From: Segetibacter sp. 3557_3
Lineage (GTDB): Bacteria > Bacteroidota > Bacteroidia > Chitinophagales > Chitinophagaceae
DNA: 64,000 bases
NCBI RefSeq assembly: GCF_004354985.1
Contig: NZ_SMSK01000008.1
Location: 124,001-188,000 of the forward strand
Direction of reading: 5' to 3'
Shown here: in pieces, positions 26,269 to 36,147 of the stretch
How the letters are laid out: every line of letters starts with the position of its first letter
How positions within the stretch are numbered: position 1 is the first letter of the stretch
Program-made: the position numbers and the translations under genes
The notes under the pieces: model-generated
What the model was told of the DNA's origin: nothing
Databases searched by the model: none
The model's input: only the letters and a program-made list of their open reading frames with translations

Positions 26269-29200
26269 ATGAAAAAACTCCTATGGTTAATGGGTGGGCT
26301 TTGGCTTGCACAATGCACAACGGCACAGGAAACTTTTCCGGTGAATGGTGTGGCAGATAAGAGAGCAGGTTGCTTTGCCTTTACCCATGCAACTATCGTG
26401 AAGGATGCACAAACCACTTTAAAGGACGCCACCCTGGTGATTCGTGATGGCAGGATCGTTTCGGCAGGGGGCAATTCAAATATTCCCGCAGATGCGGTTA
26501 TCATCGATTGTAAGGACAAGTACATCTATCCTTCGTTTATAGATATCTACAGCGACTATGGGACCCCGGCTTCCGCAGTTGGAGCGCGTGGTTTTGGAGG
26601 GGGAACACAGGCGCAGCTTACCAGTAGTACAAAAGGTGCTTATGGCTGGAACCAGGCAATTAAAAGTGAAACGGATGCATACAAACTGTTTACGGCAGAT
26701 GATTCGAAAGCAAAGGGCTTGCGCGAAAGCGGTTTTGGCGCTGTACTCACCCACGTAAAGGACGGAATTGCACGCGGAACAGGAACTTTCGTTTCGCTGG
26801 GAAACGAAAAAGAAAATCTCCTGGTAATCAAGGATAAAGCATCGGCTCACTACGCCCTAAGCAAAGGAAGCTCAACGCAGAGTTATCCTAACTCGATGAT
26901 GGGTATTATTGCGCTATTGCGCCAAACCTTTCTGGATGCACAATGGTACAAGACCCGACCTGCAAAGGAGGGCCTGAACCTGAGTCTTCAGTCCTGGAAC
27001 GAAAACCAGGCACTTCCACAGATCATTGATGCGGGTGATAAGTGGAACGACCTTCGAGCGGACCGTATTGGCGACGAATTTGGGGTACAATACATTATTA
27101 AAGGTGGTGGCAACGAATATCAGCGGATCAAAGAAATTGCAGGTACGAGGGCTACTTATATCCTGGGCCTGAATTTTCCGCAAACCCAGGACGTCGAGGA
27201 TCCTAATGACGCCCGGTTTGTGTCACTAACCGACCTGAAACACTGGGAACTCGCCCCCACGAACCCATCGGTAATGGAAAAAGCGAACATTCCTTTTTGC
27301 CTTACCACTGCTGAGCTGCGCGACGTAAAACAATTTATGACCAACCTGCGAACGGCGTTGAATTACGGCTTGACGGAAACTGCGGCTATAAATGCGCTGA
27401 CGAAGACACCCGCAACCGTGCTAGGCTTATACGACCAGGTTGGTAGCCTGGATGCAGGTAAATGGGCTAACTTTCTGATTACATCGGGCAACGTTTTTAA
27501 TGAACGGACCACCATTTTTCAGAACTGGGTGCAGGGTAATAAGTTTAGCATAAAAGACGATACCTGGAAAGACCTCAGGGGTACTTACAAGCTGGTTTTA
27601 AACACCAGTTCAGGACCGGTAAATTATACCCTGGATTTCAAAAGCAATACGGCAGCGAGCCTTATTGGCAAGGATACCGTTACCTCGAAGTTTTATTATG
27701 ACGGCAGGCAGGTTCGCATTAACGTAGCACCTGAGCGAAGAGGTGGCGAAAACCTGCGACTGAGTGGGATTGTAAACAACAACGCCTGGACAGGTTATGG
27801 CGAAGACAGTTCGGGAAACCGCTTTTCATGGACAGCAACCTACGATCAGCCCAGCGTTCAAAAAGCCGACAGTGCGCGCAAACGTCCACTTGAGCCGCTT
27901 GGAAAAGTTACTTACCCATTTGAGCCCTTCGGCTGGGACGAAACACAGGCGCCAAAACAAGAAACGCTATTATTTAAAAACGCAACGGTATGGACCAGTG
28001 AAAAAGAAGGTGTGCTGCAAAACACGGATGTACTGGTGCGCAATGGAAAGATAGCGTCCGTCGGCAAAAACCTGTCAGCAACGGGGGCCCGGGTAATTGA
28101 TGGCACCGGCAAACACCTTACAGCGGGCGTAATCGACGAACATTCGCACATTGCTGCCGGTTCTATTAACGAGGGCGGGCAAAGCATAACCTCCGAAGTG
28201 CGGATCGGTGATAACCTCAATCCGGACGACATCAATATTTACCGCCAGTTAAGTGGTGGGGTTACCACTTCGCATATTCTTCATGGCTCGGCAAATACGA
28301 TCGGCGGTCAAACACAGTTGATTAAACTACGCTGGGGCGCAAACGATGAAGACCTCAAGTTTAAAGGAGCTGACCCTTTTATAAAGTTTGCACTTGGCGA
28401 AAACGTTAAGCGCTCGCCCTCTGCGATTGGAAACAATTCGAACAACAACCGCTTTCCGGATACGCGTATGGGGGTAGAGGAAGTGCTGGTGGATGCGTTT
28501 ACCCGTGCCCATGATTATGAAAATGCGATGAAAGCAAGCGGGAAAAAGGGCAGTGTTCGAAGGGACCTTGAGCTGGATGCATTGGTGGAGATCCTAAACG
28601 AAAAGAGGTTTATCACTTGTCACTCTTATATACAAAGCGAAATCACGGCTGCAATGCGGGTAGCCGAAAAAATGGGATATAAGTACAACACCTTTACCCA
28701 TATTCTTGAAGGTTACAAGGTTGCCGACAAAATGAAGCAACATGGCGCCGCAGCTTCCACCTTTTCGGACTGGTGGTATTACAAAATGGAAGTTGTAGAC
28801 GCTATTCCGTACAATGCATGGTTGATGCAACAGCAGGGAATGAACGTGGCGATTAATTCGGATGATGCTGAAATGGCAAGACGCCTGAACCAGGAAGCGG
28901 CTAAAAGTATCAAGTACGGCGGCATGAGCGAGGAGAACGCATTGAAGATGGTTACCATCAATCCTGCTAAGATGATGCACATTGACAGCAAAGTTGGCAG
29001 TATTAAAACGGGGAAAGATGCCGACCTGGTTTTGTGGAGCGATAACCCGCTGAGCATATATGCAAAGTCGCTTTACACGGTAGTAGACGGAACCGTTTAC
29101 TTTGATCGTGAAAAGGACATCCAGCTTCGAAAGCAGGTGGCTGCAGAACGCTTACGCATTATCCGCCGGATGATTGGCGACAAACGAACAGGCGCCCCCG

Positions 29201-29295
29201 TGCAGCCTGCACAACCCAGCTACCAGGTTGTACAAACCTGCGACGATCATTACCATAGCCATGGCTTGCTAAGCATTCAAAGCGGCGACAATTAG
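26269..29295 (+). CDS. Secreted tandem amidohydrolase-like protein (first domain lacking metal ligands)
   Basis: 1008-residue exported protein; the signal peptide ends near TTAQ. Two amidohydrolase-superfamily domains follow. Domain 1 (about 35-435) keeps the barrel landmarks (ATLVIRDGRIVSAGG, AINALTKTPATVLGLYDQVGSLDAGKWANF) but has FIDIYSDYG where the HxH metal motif should be. A beta-rich linker covers about 440-540. Domain 2 (about 565-980) has the intact HSH at 625-627 (GVIDEHSHIAAG), the SGGVTTSHILHG segment and NSDDAEMARR. Only domain 2 is likely to be catalytic; a peptidase/imidazolonepropionase-like activity is possible but the substrate is unknown. The next gene encodes a second degenerate homologue. 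Confidence 0.87.
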   Translation: MKKLLWLMGGLWLAQCTTAQETFPVNGVADKRAGCFAFTHATIVKDAQTTLKDATLVIRDGRIVSAGGNSNIPADAVIIDCKDKYIYPSFIDIYSDYGTPASAVGARGFGGGTQAQLTSSTKGAYGWNQAIKSETDAYKLFTADDSKAKGLRESGFGAVLTHVKDGIARGTGTFVSLGNEKENLLVIKDKASAHYALSKGSSTQSYPNSMMGIIALLRQTFLDAQWYKTRPAKEGLNLSLQSWNENQALPQIIDAGDKWNDLRADRIGDEFGVQYIIKGGGNEYQRIKEIAGTRATYILGLNFPQTQDVEDPNDARFVSLTDLKHWELAPTNPSVMEKANIPFCLTTAELRDVKQFMTNLRTALNYGLTETAAINALTKTPATVLGLYDQVGSLDAGKWANFLITSGNVFNERTTIFQNWVQGNKFSIKDDTWKDLRGTYKLVLNTSSGPVNYTLDFKSNTAASLIGKDTVTSKFYYDGRQVRINVAPERRGGENLRLSGIVNNNAWTGYGEDSSGNRFSWTATYDQPSVQKADSARKRPLEPLGKVTYPFEPFGWDETQAPKQETLLFKNATVWTSEKEGVLQNTDVLVRNGKIASVGKNLSATGARVIDGTGKHLTAGVIDEHSHIAAGSINEGGQSITSEVRIGDNLNPDDINIYRQLSGGVTTSHILHGSANTIGGQTQLIKLRWGANDEDLKFKGADPFIKFALGENVKRSPSAIGNNSNNNRFPDTRMGVEEVLVDAFTRAHDYENAMKASGKKGSVRRDLELDALVEILNEKRFITCHSYIQSEITAAMRVAEKMGYKYNTFTHILEGYKVADKMKQHGAAASTFSDWWYYKMEVVDAIPYNAWLMQQQGMNVAINSDDAEMARRLNQEAAKSIKYGGMSEENALKMVTINPAKMMHIDSKVGSIKTGKDADLVLWSDNPLSIYAKSLYTVVDGTVYFDREKDIQLRKQVAAERLRIIRRMIGDKRTGAPVQPAQPSYQVVQTCDDHYHSHGLLSIQSGDN

Positions 29296-29367
29296 TATAC
29301 AATAATATGATGACCCGTTAAATCGTAAAGCAGTGCTTTCCGACTGACCGGCTAAAACAATAAGAAA

Positions 29368-30681
29368 ATGAAAAAAACAAAACTCCTTATAGCGCTTATG
29401 CTCCAGGGCATTGGGATGTATGCACAGGAGACGGTGTATCCGGCTTCTACCCAAACTGCGGCGATAGCCATTACAAACGCAACCGTTCATGTAGGTAATG
29501 GCCAGGTGCTCAATAACAGCACAGTGGTATTTCTAAACGGAAAAATTACTGCAGTAGGAACAACTGTAGCAACACCAGCCGGCGCAAAGGTGATTAATGG
29601 GCAGGGTCGACATGTTTACCCCGGCCTTATTTTGTCGGCAACTAATCTCGGCCTGGTTGAAGTGCCCAGTGTGCGTGCAACAAATGACCTCACCGAAATT
29701 GGTGAACTCAATCCATCCATACGGTCGATCGTTGCTTACAACACCGACTCTAAGGTCATCAATACACTTCGGGCAAACGGAATATTGTTCGCCAATGTAT
29801 GCCCCGAGGGAGGACTGATCAGCGGTTCTTCCACAGTTGTACAGCTGGATGCCTGGAACTGGGAAGATGCGGCTTACCGTATGGACCAGGGCATCCATTT
29901 TAATATGCCATCGCTTATTCCACGGCCGCGCGGCTTTGGTGCTCAAAGTAATTCGCAGCAACCTCAGATTGACCCCGTGAAGCGCGGGCTTGAACAGGTA
30001 GATGAAATCAAACAATTTTTGATGCAGGCGAAAACTTACAACAACCTGAAAAGCCACAGTGAGGTAAACCTCAAGCTCGCTGCTGTAAAAGGCTTGTTCA
30101 ACAAAACCCAAAAGTTGTATGTGCACGCCAATACAGTGAAACAAATGTTGGTTGCGCTTGATTTTGTAAAAGACCTGGGTGTTGATATGGTGATTGTTGG
30201 TGGGAGTGACAGCTGGCAAATTGCTGACTTGCTGAAGCAAAATAATGTTGCTGTCATCCTTAGTCAACCGCATAACCTGCCTATCCTCGACGACGATGAT
30301 ATTGACCAGCCCTATAAAACCCCGGCCTTACTGCAGAAAGCGGGAGTGTTGTTCAGCATCACCGACGATGATGGTCAAACCCGCGGACGAAACCTTGCAT
30401 TTAATGCGGGAACGGCAGCCACTTATGGTTTAACCAAAGAAGAAGCATTGCAGGCGATAACCCTAAACGCCGCAAAAATTCTTGGTGTTGCAGATAAAAC
30501 GGGCAGTATCGAAGTAGGCAAAGATGCGAACCTTGTAATTTCAACCGGCGATATCCTCGATATGCGGAGCAGCATGGTTACCGATGCATTTATCCAGGGC
30601 AGGACAATTAACCTCGACAATAAACAAAAACAGTTGTACGAGCGGTATAAACAAAAGTACGGGTTTACCGATGGCAATTAA
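29368..30681 (+). CDS. Secreted amidohydrolase-like protein, probably non-catalytic
   Basis: 437 residues with a signal peptide ending near MYAQ. The amidohydrolase outline is present (TAAIAITNATVHVGNGQVL, TVVFLNGKITAVG, YGLTKEEALQAITLNAAKILGVADKTGSIEVGKDANLVI), but the strand that should carry HxH reads GLILSATNLGL, as in the first domain of the preceding protein. The metal site is therefore lost. It begins 73 bases after the previous stop in the same direction, so the pair is likely one operon and the products may form a complex. Confidence 0.85.
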   Translation: MKKTKLLIALMLQGIGMYAQETVYPASTQTAAIAITNATVHVGNGQVLNNSTVVFLNGKITAVGTTVATPAGAKVINGQGRHVYPGLILSATNLGLVEVPSVRATNDLTEIGELNPSIRSIVAYNTDSKVINTLRANGILFANVCPEGGLISGSSTVVQLDAWNWEDAAYRMDQGIHFNMPSLIPRPRGFGAQSNSQQPQIDPVKRGLEQVDEIKQFLMQAKTYNNLKSHSEVNLKLAAVKGLFNKTQKLYVHANTVKQMLVALDFVKDLGVDMVIVGGSDSWQIADLLKQNNVAVILSQPHNLPILDDDDIDQPYKTPALLQKAGVLFSITDDDGQTRGRNLAFNAGTAATYGLTKEEALQAITLNAAKILGVADKTGSIEVGKDANLVISTGDILDMRSSMVTDAFIQGRTINLDNKQKQLYERYKQKYGFTDGN

Positions 30682-31039
30682 TTTTTTGGGACGAGCAATG
30701 GTTCGCTGATGATTCATCGTTGCTACGCTCAGTTTATCGGCAATGCATTGTTGAACGATGAACGCTCAAAGATAGAGCAAGGCACTGCAACACAACGGTA
30801 TGTTGAATGTTAAGATTGGTAGTAGAATGGCATGTAAGGCTCTATAAAAACAATTTTGATTTGACACATTATGTAATAGGTTATTGAAGCCTTGCAGCAA
30901 TGCGGGGCTTTTTTATTGTTGCTTGCAGGGTTTGTCAACGCGTGATGAGATAGGAGGGTCTTAAGGGCCGCTATTCCAAACAAGCACATGTTAGTGTCGC
31001 ATTTACAATTTTGCATTTTGCATTTCCTACCTTCGTGAT
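30682..31039. other. Intergenic gap with short-form REP-like repeat and a hairpin terminator
   Basis: 30711-30735 is a short-form copy of the dispersed repeat (GATTCATCGTTGCTACGCTC, then AGTTT). A partly related inverted stretch follows near 30749-30768. A terminator-like hairpin lies at 30887-30914. Upstream of polA a near -7 element TACCTTCG (31028-31035) ends 4 bases before the ATG. Confidence 0.55.
30887..30914 (+). terminator. Terminator-like hairpin downstream of the amidohydrolase pair
   Basis: AAGCCTTGCA pairs with TGCGGGGCTT (some G-U pairs) over a GCAA tetraloop, followed by TTTT. Confidence 0.7.
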
Positions 31040-33892
31040 ATGGCAAAAAAGCTTTTTCTTCTTGATGCAATGGCGCTGATTTACCGGGCATATTATGCGC
31101 TGATTCGTAATCCCAGGCTCACCAGTAAGGGCCGTAATACCAATGCGCAGTTTGGCTTTACCAGCACGCTGATGGACCTGATCAATAAGGAAAAGCCTAC
31201 CCACCTTGCAGTGTGCTTCGACACATTTGCGCCAACAGAAAGACATACTGACTTTGTTGAATACAAAGCCAATCGGCAGGAGGCCCCGGAAGACCTGCTT
31301 GGCTCTTTGCCTGATATCAAAAGGATCATCCGGGCTTTTAATATTCCCGTTGTTGAAGTTGACGGTTTTGAAGCAGACGATGTTATCGGGACTGTTGCCT
31401 GGCAGGCAGCAGATGCAGGCTACGACGTATACATGGTTACACCAGATAAAGACTATGGACAGTTGTTGATCCACAAAGGTGTGTACATATATAAACCCGG
31501 CTACCAGGGTGGCGACATGGAAATCCTTGATGCTCAAAAAATATGCGATAAGTGGTGCATCTCCAGGGTAGAGCAGGTTGTGGATATGCTTGGGCTCATG
31601 GGCGATGCGGTAGATAATATCCCGGGTATTGCGGGGATTGGCGAAAAAACCGCCTGTAAACTGCTAAAGGAATATGATACCCTTGAGAACGTACTTGCAA
31701 ATGCCGATAGCATAAAGGGTGCACTTGGCGAAAAGATTCGCAACGGTAAGGAAGCGGCAATCATGAGCAAGAAGCTCGCGAAAATTATTACCGATGTACC
31801 CGTAAACTTTCACGAAGAAGACTACCGCTTAAAGGAATGGAACCGTCCTGAACTGGAAGATGTTTTTACTGAACTAGAATTCAGGGCACTTGGAAAAAGG
31901 ATATTGGGCGAAGGTTATAACCCTTATGAAAAAACGGTTAAAGTGGTGTCTACAGGCGACCAGATGGACCTGTTTACTGCCGACGAACTCGTAACAACCG
32001 CCGAAGAGGGTACGATTGTGCCGATCGGGTCAGACGAAGCTTCCGAAGAACTTCCGTTGGGTTTAATTGCAGACAAAAACATCAATAACACCCCGCATAA
32101 TTATACGTTGGTGGATAGCGAAGAGCAGATCAGGGCGCTGGTTGAGGAACTGATGCCGCTGCGCGAAATCAGTTTCGATACTGAAACCACCGGCACATAT
32201 GCCCACGATGTAGAGCTTGTTGGACTAAGCTTTTCGTACAAGAAAGGGGAAGGTTATTATGTGCCTTGTCCGAAAGATCGCGAAGGGGTTAAAACTACCC
32301 TGAAGTTTTTTCAGCCACTCTTTGATGACGAAAACAAGCTTTGGATTGGCCAAAACATCAAGTACGATTTGATTGTGATCAAATGGTACGGGGTAGTTTT
32401 AAAAGGTAATCTCTTTGATACCATGCTGGCGCATTACCTGATCGAACCCGAGGGGCGCCGTAACATGGATTTGTTGAGCGCACAGTTCCTGCAATACGAA
32501 CCCATACACATAGAAGAACTTATTGGTAAAAAGGGGAAAAATCAATTGACAATGCGCGACGTTGAGGTCGCCAAAACAAAAGAGTATGCAGTGGAAGATG
32601 CTGACATTACCCTGCAGTTGAAAGAGGCATTCGTACCGCTCATTAAGAAAAGATCTGTTGATAAAGTTTTTGACGATGTAGAAACCCCTCTTGTAAAAGT
32701 GCTGCTCGATATGGAGTACGAAGGAGTACGGATTGATATGAATTTTCTCTCCGATTACTCAAAACAACTGGATGAAGAAGCACGTGCCGCCGAGCAACGG
32801 GTTTTTGATTGCTGCGGTTTAAAGTTTAACCTGGGTTCGCCAAAACAGCTGGGTGAAGTGCTGTTTGAACACATGAAGCTTGACCCTAAAGCAAAAAAAA
32901 CAAAAAGCGGCCAGTATGCTACCGGCGAAGACGTGCTGAACAAACTTGCAAGCCAGCATAAAATCGTAGAAGACATCATCAATTACCGCGAGACGGTAAA
33001 ACTGAAGAATACTTATGTAGACGCACTGCCCACCATGATCAATCGCAAAACCGGTAGGGTGCATACCTGTTACAACCAGGCGGTAGCGGTTACCGGTCGT
33101 TTAAGCAGTAACAATCCTAACCTGCAAAACATTCCGGTACGTACCGAACGCGGACGGGAGATCCGGAAAGCCTTTATACCAAGGGATGAGTCGCACCTGT
33201 TGGTAAGTGCGGATTACTCCCAGATTGAACTCCGGATTGTAGCGGCAATAAGCGGGGATCCAAATATGTGCGATGCATTCAAACAAGGAAAAGATATTCA
33301 TACCGCAACTGCTGCAAAAGTATACGGCATCGAAGAAGCAGACGTAACCAAGGAAATGCGTTACAAAGCTAAAAGTGTAAACTTTGGAATCATCTACGGA
33401 CAGGGTGCCTTCGGACTATCTGAAAATCTGAAGATCAGTCGGAGTGAGGCGCGGGAAATTATAGAAAACTATAAAAAGCAGTTTCCAAATATTCAGCAGT
33501 ACATGGATGCACAGATGAAGTTTGCACAACAAAATGGTTATGTGCAAACCTTATTGGGCAGAAAGCGCTGGTTGAAGGACATCAACAGCAACAACTTTAC
33601 GGTACGGGGTTATGCTGAGCGTAACGCGATTAATATGCCCATACAGGGTACCGCCGCAGACATGATCAAACTGGCAATGATCAAAATAGATGCGGAGTTT
33701 AAACTGCGGAATTTTAAATCTAAGATGATCCTGCAGGTACACGACGAACTTGTATTCGACGCCTACATGGACGAAGTAGAAACCATTAAGCCGATTATAA
33801 TCGATTGTATGCAATCCGCGCTTGCGCTACCAAATGGTGTTCCCGCGAGCGCAGAAATCGGGTCGGGAGTTAACTGGCTTGAAGCACACTAA
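31040..33892 (+). CDS. polA: DNA polymerase I
   Basis: 950-residue repair and Okazaki-fragment polymerase with all three domains. The 5'-3' nuclease covers about 1-300 (LLDAMALIYRAYYAL, VDGFEADDVIGT, GLMGDAVDNIPGI). The 3'-5' proofreading domain is intact, with Asp380 and Glu382 in SFDTETTG. The polymerase domain has DYSQIELR (Asp725), the KSVNFGIIYGQGAFGL finger helix and HDELVFD (Asp902). The SMUG2-type glycosylase gene starts 30 bases after the stop, suggesting co-expression. Confidence 0.97.
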   Translation: MAKKLFLLDAMALIYRAYYALIRNPRLTSKGRNTNAQFGFTSTLMDLINKEKPTHLAVCFDTFAPTERHTDFVEYKANRQEAPEDLLGSLPDIKRIIRAFNIPVVEVDGFEADDVIGTVAWQAADAGYDVYMVTPDKDYGQLLIHKGVYIYKPGYQGGDMEILDAQKICDKWCISRVEQVVDMLGLMGDAVDNIPGIAGIGEKTACKLLKEYDTLENVLANADSIKGALGEKIRNGKEAAIMSKKLAKIITDVPVNFHEEDYRLKEWNRPELEDVFTELEFRALGKRILGEGYNPYEKTVKVVSTGDQMDLFTADELVTTAEEGTIVPIGSDEASEELPLGLIADKNINNTPHNYTLVDSEEQIRALVEELMPLREISFDTETTGTYAHDVELVGLSFSYKKGEGYYVPCPKDREGVKTTLKFFQPLFDDENKLWIGQNIKYDLIVIKWYGVVLKGNLFDTMLAHYLIEPEGRRNMDLLSAQFLQYEPIHIEELIGKKGKNQLTMRDVEVAKTKEYAVEDADITLQLKEAFVPLIKKRSVDKVFDDVETPLVKVLLDMEYEGVRIDMNFLSDYSKQLDEEARAAEQRVFDCCGLKFNLGSPKQLGEVLFEHMKLDPKAKKTKSGQYATGEDVLNKLASQHKIVEDIINYRETVKLKNTYVDALPTMINRKTGRVHTCYNQAVAVTGRLSSNNPNLQNIPVRTERGREIRKAFIPRDESHLLVSADYSQIELRIVAAISGDPNMCDAFKQGKDIHTATAAKVYGIEEADVTKEMRYKAKSVNFGIIYGQGAFGLSENLKISRSEAREIIENYKKQFPNIQQYMDAQMKFAQQNGYVQTLLGRKRWLKDINSNNFTVRGYAERNAINMPIQGTAADMIKLAMIKIDAEFKLRNFKSKMILQVHDELVFDAYMDEVETIKPIIIDCMQSALALPNGVPASAEIGSGVNWLEAH

Positions 33893-33922
33893 TTAAATGA
33901 AAGCAGGCTCAACACTTCAGGC

Positions 33923-34594
33923 ATGTTAGCAGACCGTATACTTGGCTTTCTACAAAATATCCGGCTCAATTTTGAACTGCCGCCCGATGTACAGGTATTG
34001 TACCCGTTTGCTGATGCTTATGCAATGGAAACGTGTACCCGCTTTTACCAGAAGTTCTATGCCGATGATCAACCCCGGTATTGCATCATCGGGATCAACC
34101 CGGGACGGTTTGGGGGAGGGGTTACGGGGGTTCCCTTTACCGACCCAATTCGATTAGCACATGAATGTGGTATTCCAAATGAGTGGCCACCCCGGCAGGA
34201 GCTGTCATCGGTTTTTGTGTATGATCTGGTGCAAGCATTTGGCGGGGTAGAGGCCTTTTACAAAAAGTTCTATATTACCGCGATCAGTCCCCTCGGCTTT
34301 ACCGCCAGCGGCAAAAACCTGAATTATTACGACAACAGACTTTTACTGCAAAACATAAAGCCCTTCTCGGTTGCCTGCTTTCGCGAGCAGCTTTCGTGGG
34401 GCCTCCACGCTTCTGTGGCTTTCTGCCTCGGTGAAGGAACAAATTTCAAATATCTCTCTAAGCTAAACAATGAATATCGGCTCTTCGACAAGATCATTGC
34501 TCTCCCGCATCCCCGGTTTATCATGCAGTACCGCCTGAAACAAAAAGAACAATATATCGTAAAGTACCTTGAAGCTTTTCAGCAAATTGAATAA
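33923..34594 (+). CDS. SMUG2-type uracil-DNA glycosylase family protein (DUF4918)
   Basis: 223-residue protein of the uracil-DNA glycosylase superfamily. The catalytic-pocket segment CIIGINPGRFGGGVTGVPF is followed by TDP, and the second motif ALPHPRFIMQYR is near the C-terminus; these are hallmarks of the SMUG2/DUF4918 group of Bacteroidota. Placement directly after polA fits base-excision repair, in which PolA fills the gap left after removal of a damaged base. The actual base specificity is unknown. Confidence 0.87.
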   Translation: MLADRILGFLQNIRLNFELPPDVQVLYPFADAYAMETCTRFYQKFYADDQPRYCIIGINPGRFGGGVTGVPFTDPIRLAHECGIPNEWPPRQELSSVFVYDLVQAFGGVEAFYKKFYITAISPLGFTASGKNLNYYDNRLLLQNIKPFSVACFREQLSWGLHASVAFCLGEGTNFKYLSKLNNEYRLFDKIIALPHPRFIMQYRLKQKEQYIVKYLEAFQQIE

Positions 34595-34649
34595 CTGCAA
34601 AGCACCCACAGCAAGGGCAAAATACCCCCGTTAATTATAGGCTTGCACT

Positions 34650-34657
34650 TACCTTTG
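34650..34657 (+). promoter_or_regulatory. -7 promoter element for the DsbA-family gene (leaderless)
   Basis: TACCTTTG, a perfect TAnnTTTG match, ends 4 bases before the ATG at 34662; transcription should start at the initiation codon. Confidence 0.6.
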
Positions 34658-34661
34658 CCGC

Positions 34662-35318
34662 ATGAAACCGATACTCGTTTATTGCTACGATGCATACTGT
34701 GGCTGGTGTTATGGATTTAGTGAGGTAATCAAAAGCATCGACAAGGAATATAAGGAGGTCATGGATATAGATGTATTATCGGGGGGAATGATATTACCAG
34801 AAAAGCCCGTACACATCAGCGCAACAGCAGGATACATTCAAAAGGCCCATAAAACGGTAGAAGACCTAACCGGTACACGCTTTGGCCAGGATTACCTCTG
34901 GCACATCTTTAACCCCGAGGAAAGCGACTGGTACCCGAATTCAGAAAAGCCAGCAATTGCACTGTGTATTTTCAAAGATTATTACCCGGAGCGGGTTGTT
35001 GAATTTGCAGCCGATCTGCAGTATGCCTTACATTATGAGGGCCGCGACCTGACCGACAATGAAGCATACCGCCACCTGGTTGAAAAATACAGTATACATC
35101 CTGATGCTTTTTACGAAAAACTGGAAAGCGAAGAATACAAGGAGATGGCACATTATGAATTTTCTTTGGTAAGGCAGCTCCAGGTTACCGGTTACCCGGC
35201 TGTGCTCATACAAACGGGAGAGTTAAAGTTTTTTGTTGTTGCAAAAGGCTATACCGATTATGAAACCTTAAAGGAGCGCATCGATGAAGTACTTGCCGGT
35301 GCAAACCAGGAAACTTAA
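34662..35318 (+). CDS. DsbA family oxidoreductase (thioredoxin fold)
   Basis: 218-residue thioredoxin-fold protein with the active-site pair Cys13-Gly-Trp-Cys16 close to the N-terminus and the cis-proline region VTGYPAVLIQTGEL. The helical insertion domain covers about 60-160. There is no signal peptide, so it acts in the cytosol, like FrnE-type members of the family rather than periplasmic DsbA. The CGWC centre differs from the CPHC of classical DsbA. It stands alone with a leaderless-type promoter. Confidence 0.88.
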   Translation: MKPILVYCYDAYCGWCYGFSEVIKSIDKEYKEVMDIDVLSGGMILPEKPVHISATAGYIQKAHKTVEDLTGTRFGQDYLWHIFNPEESDWYPNSEKPAIALCIFKDYYPERVVEFAADLQYALHYEGRDLTDNEAYRHLVEKYSIHPDAFYEKLESEEYKEMAHYEFSLVRQLQVTGYPAVLIQTGELKFFVVAKGYTDYETLKERIDEVLAGANQET

Positions 35319-35544
35319 AGAATTTAGGCTTTGTACCCGGTCACCGAAGCGTTTACATTCGGGTCTGCGGGGCTATAAATCACTATGATACCCCATTGCA
35401 AAACAATGCCATCATCAGCTCGTTTTTCTTCCATGAACGGGGGATGAAAACAATAGGAGATTCATCTCATATTTCGGGGTGTCCGAAAACAATACAGGAA
35501 CTTCTAACTGTCCCCTGAATGGCGGAAAGGTGTAGATTATGATG

Positions 35545-35552
35545 TATATTTG
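35545..35552 (+). promoter_or_regulatory. -7 promoter element for the truncated haemoglobin
   Basis: TATATTTG ends 11 bases before the ATG at 35564; the leader would be very short. Confidence 0.5.
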
Positions 35553-35563
35553 AATGCTGAAGT

Positions 35564-35953
35564 ATGGCTGATATCGAAACCCGTGAAGACCTCGCTGCAT
35601 TAGTAGAGTGCTTTTATAAAAAGCTGCTTTCCGACCACTCCATAAGCTACCTGTTTACCGATGTTGCACGTATCAACTTGCCTGAACACCTTCCGGTATT
35701 GGTGGATTTCTGGGATATGATCTTGTTCCAGGCTGATACCTACCGTAAAAACGTAATGCAGTTGCACCTTGCATTGCACGCGCAGTCGCCACTATCCGAC
35801 CATCATTTCGAAACCTGGTTATCTTACTTCAAACAAACGGTTGATGAGCTGTTTGCCGGTGACAAGGCTGAACTTGCTAAACAACGTGCCCTTAGTATCG
35901 CTACTATGATGAAAATCAAAATGGCGCAACAAACATCAACCGGTACGGCTTAA
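35564..35953 (+). CDS. Group III truncated haemoglobin
   Basis: 129-residue haem protein with the 2-over-2 globin fold. The TrHbIII features are LVECFYKKLLSDHSISYLF at the B/C helices, FWDMILF, and LSDHHFETWLSYF with proximal His81 on helix F. Group III members are linked to nitric-oxide or microaerobic responses in some species, but their role varies. It has its own promoter and no obvious operon partner. Confidence 0.9.
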   Translation: MADIETREDLAALVECFYKKLLSDHSISYLFTDVARINLPEHLPVLVDFWDMILFQADTYRKNVMQLHLALHAQSPLSDHHFETWLSYFKQTVDELFAGDKAELAKQRALSIATMMKIKMAQQTSTGTA

Positions 35954-36147
35954 ATAAACTGCTTACTACGCAATCATCCCAAACCTCTGCTGCTCACATT
36001 TGCAATACACCCGGGAATGCGTTCCGGCACATAAAACAAATTATCGAATAAAGCAGCTTTGTGCTGGTTTAGCGGGGTTCGCCACAAAGGTGTTTTGCTC
36101 CTGAACCGAAGTACAAGGCTATATTAATCAGTGCTCAACCGACGAAA

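Noticed and set aside
29533-30273. 246-residue minus-strand frame
   Set aside because: It is antisense to the second amidohydrolase gene and rich in Cys/His shadow residues; no family match.
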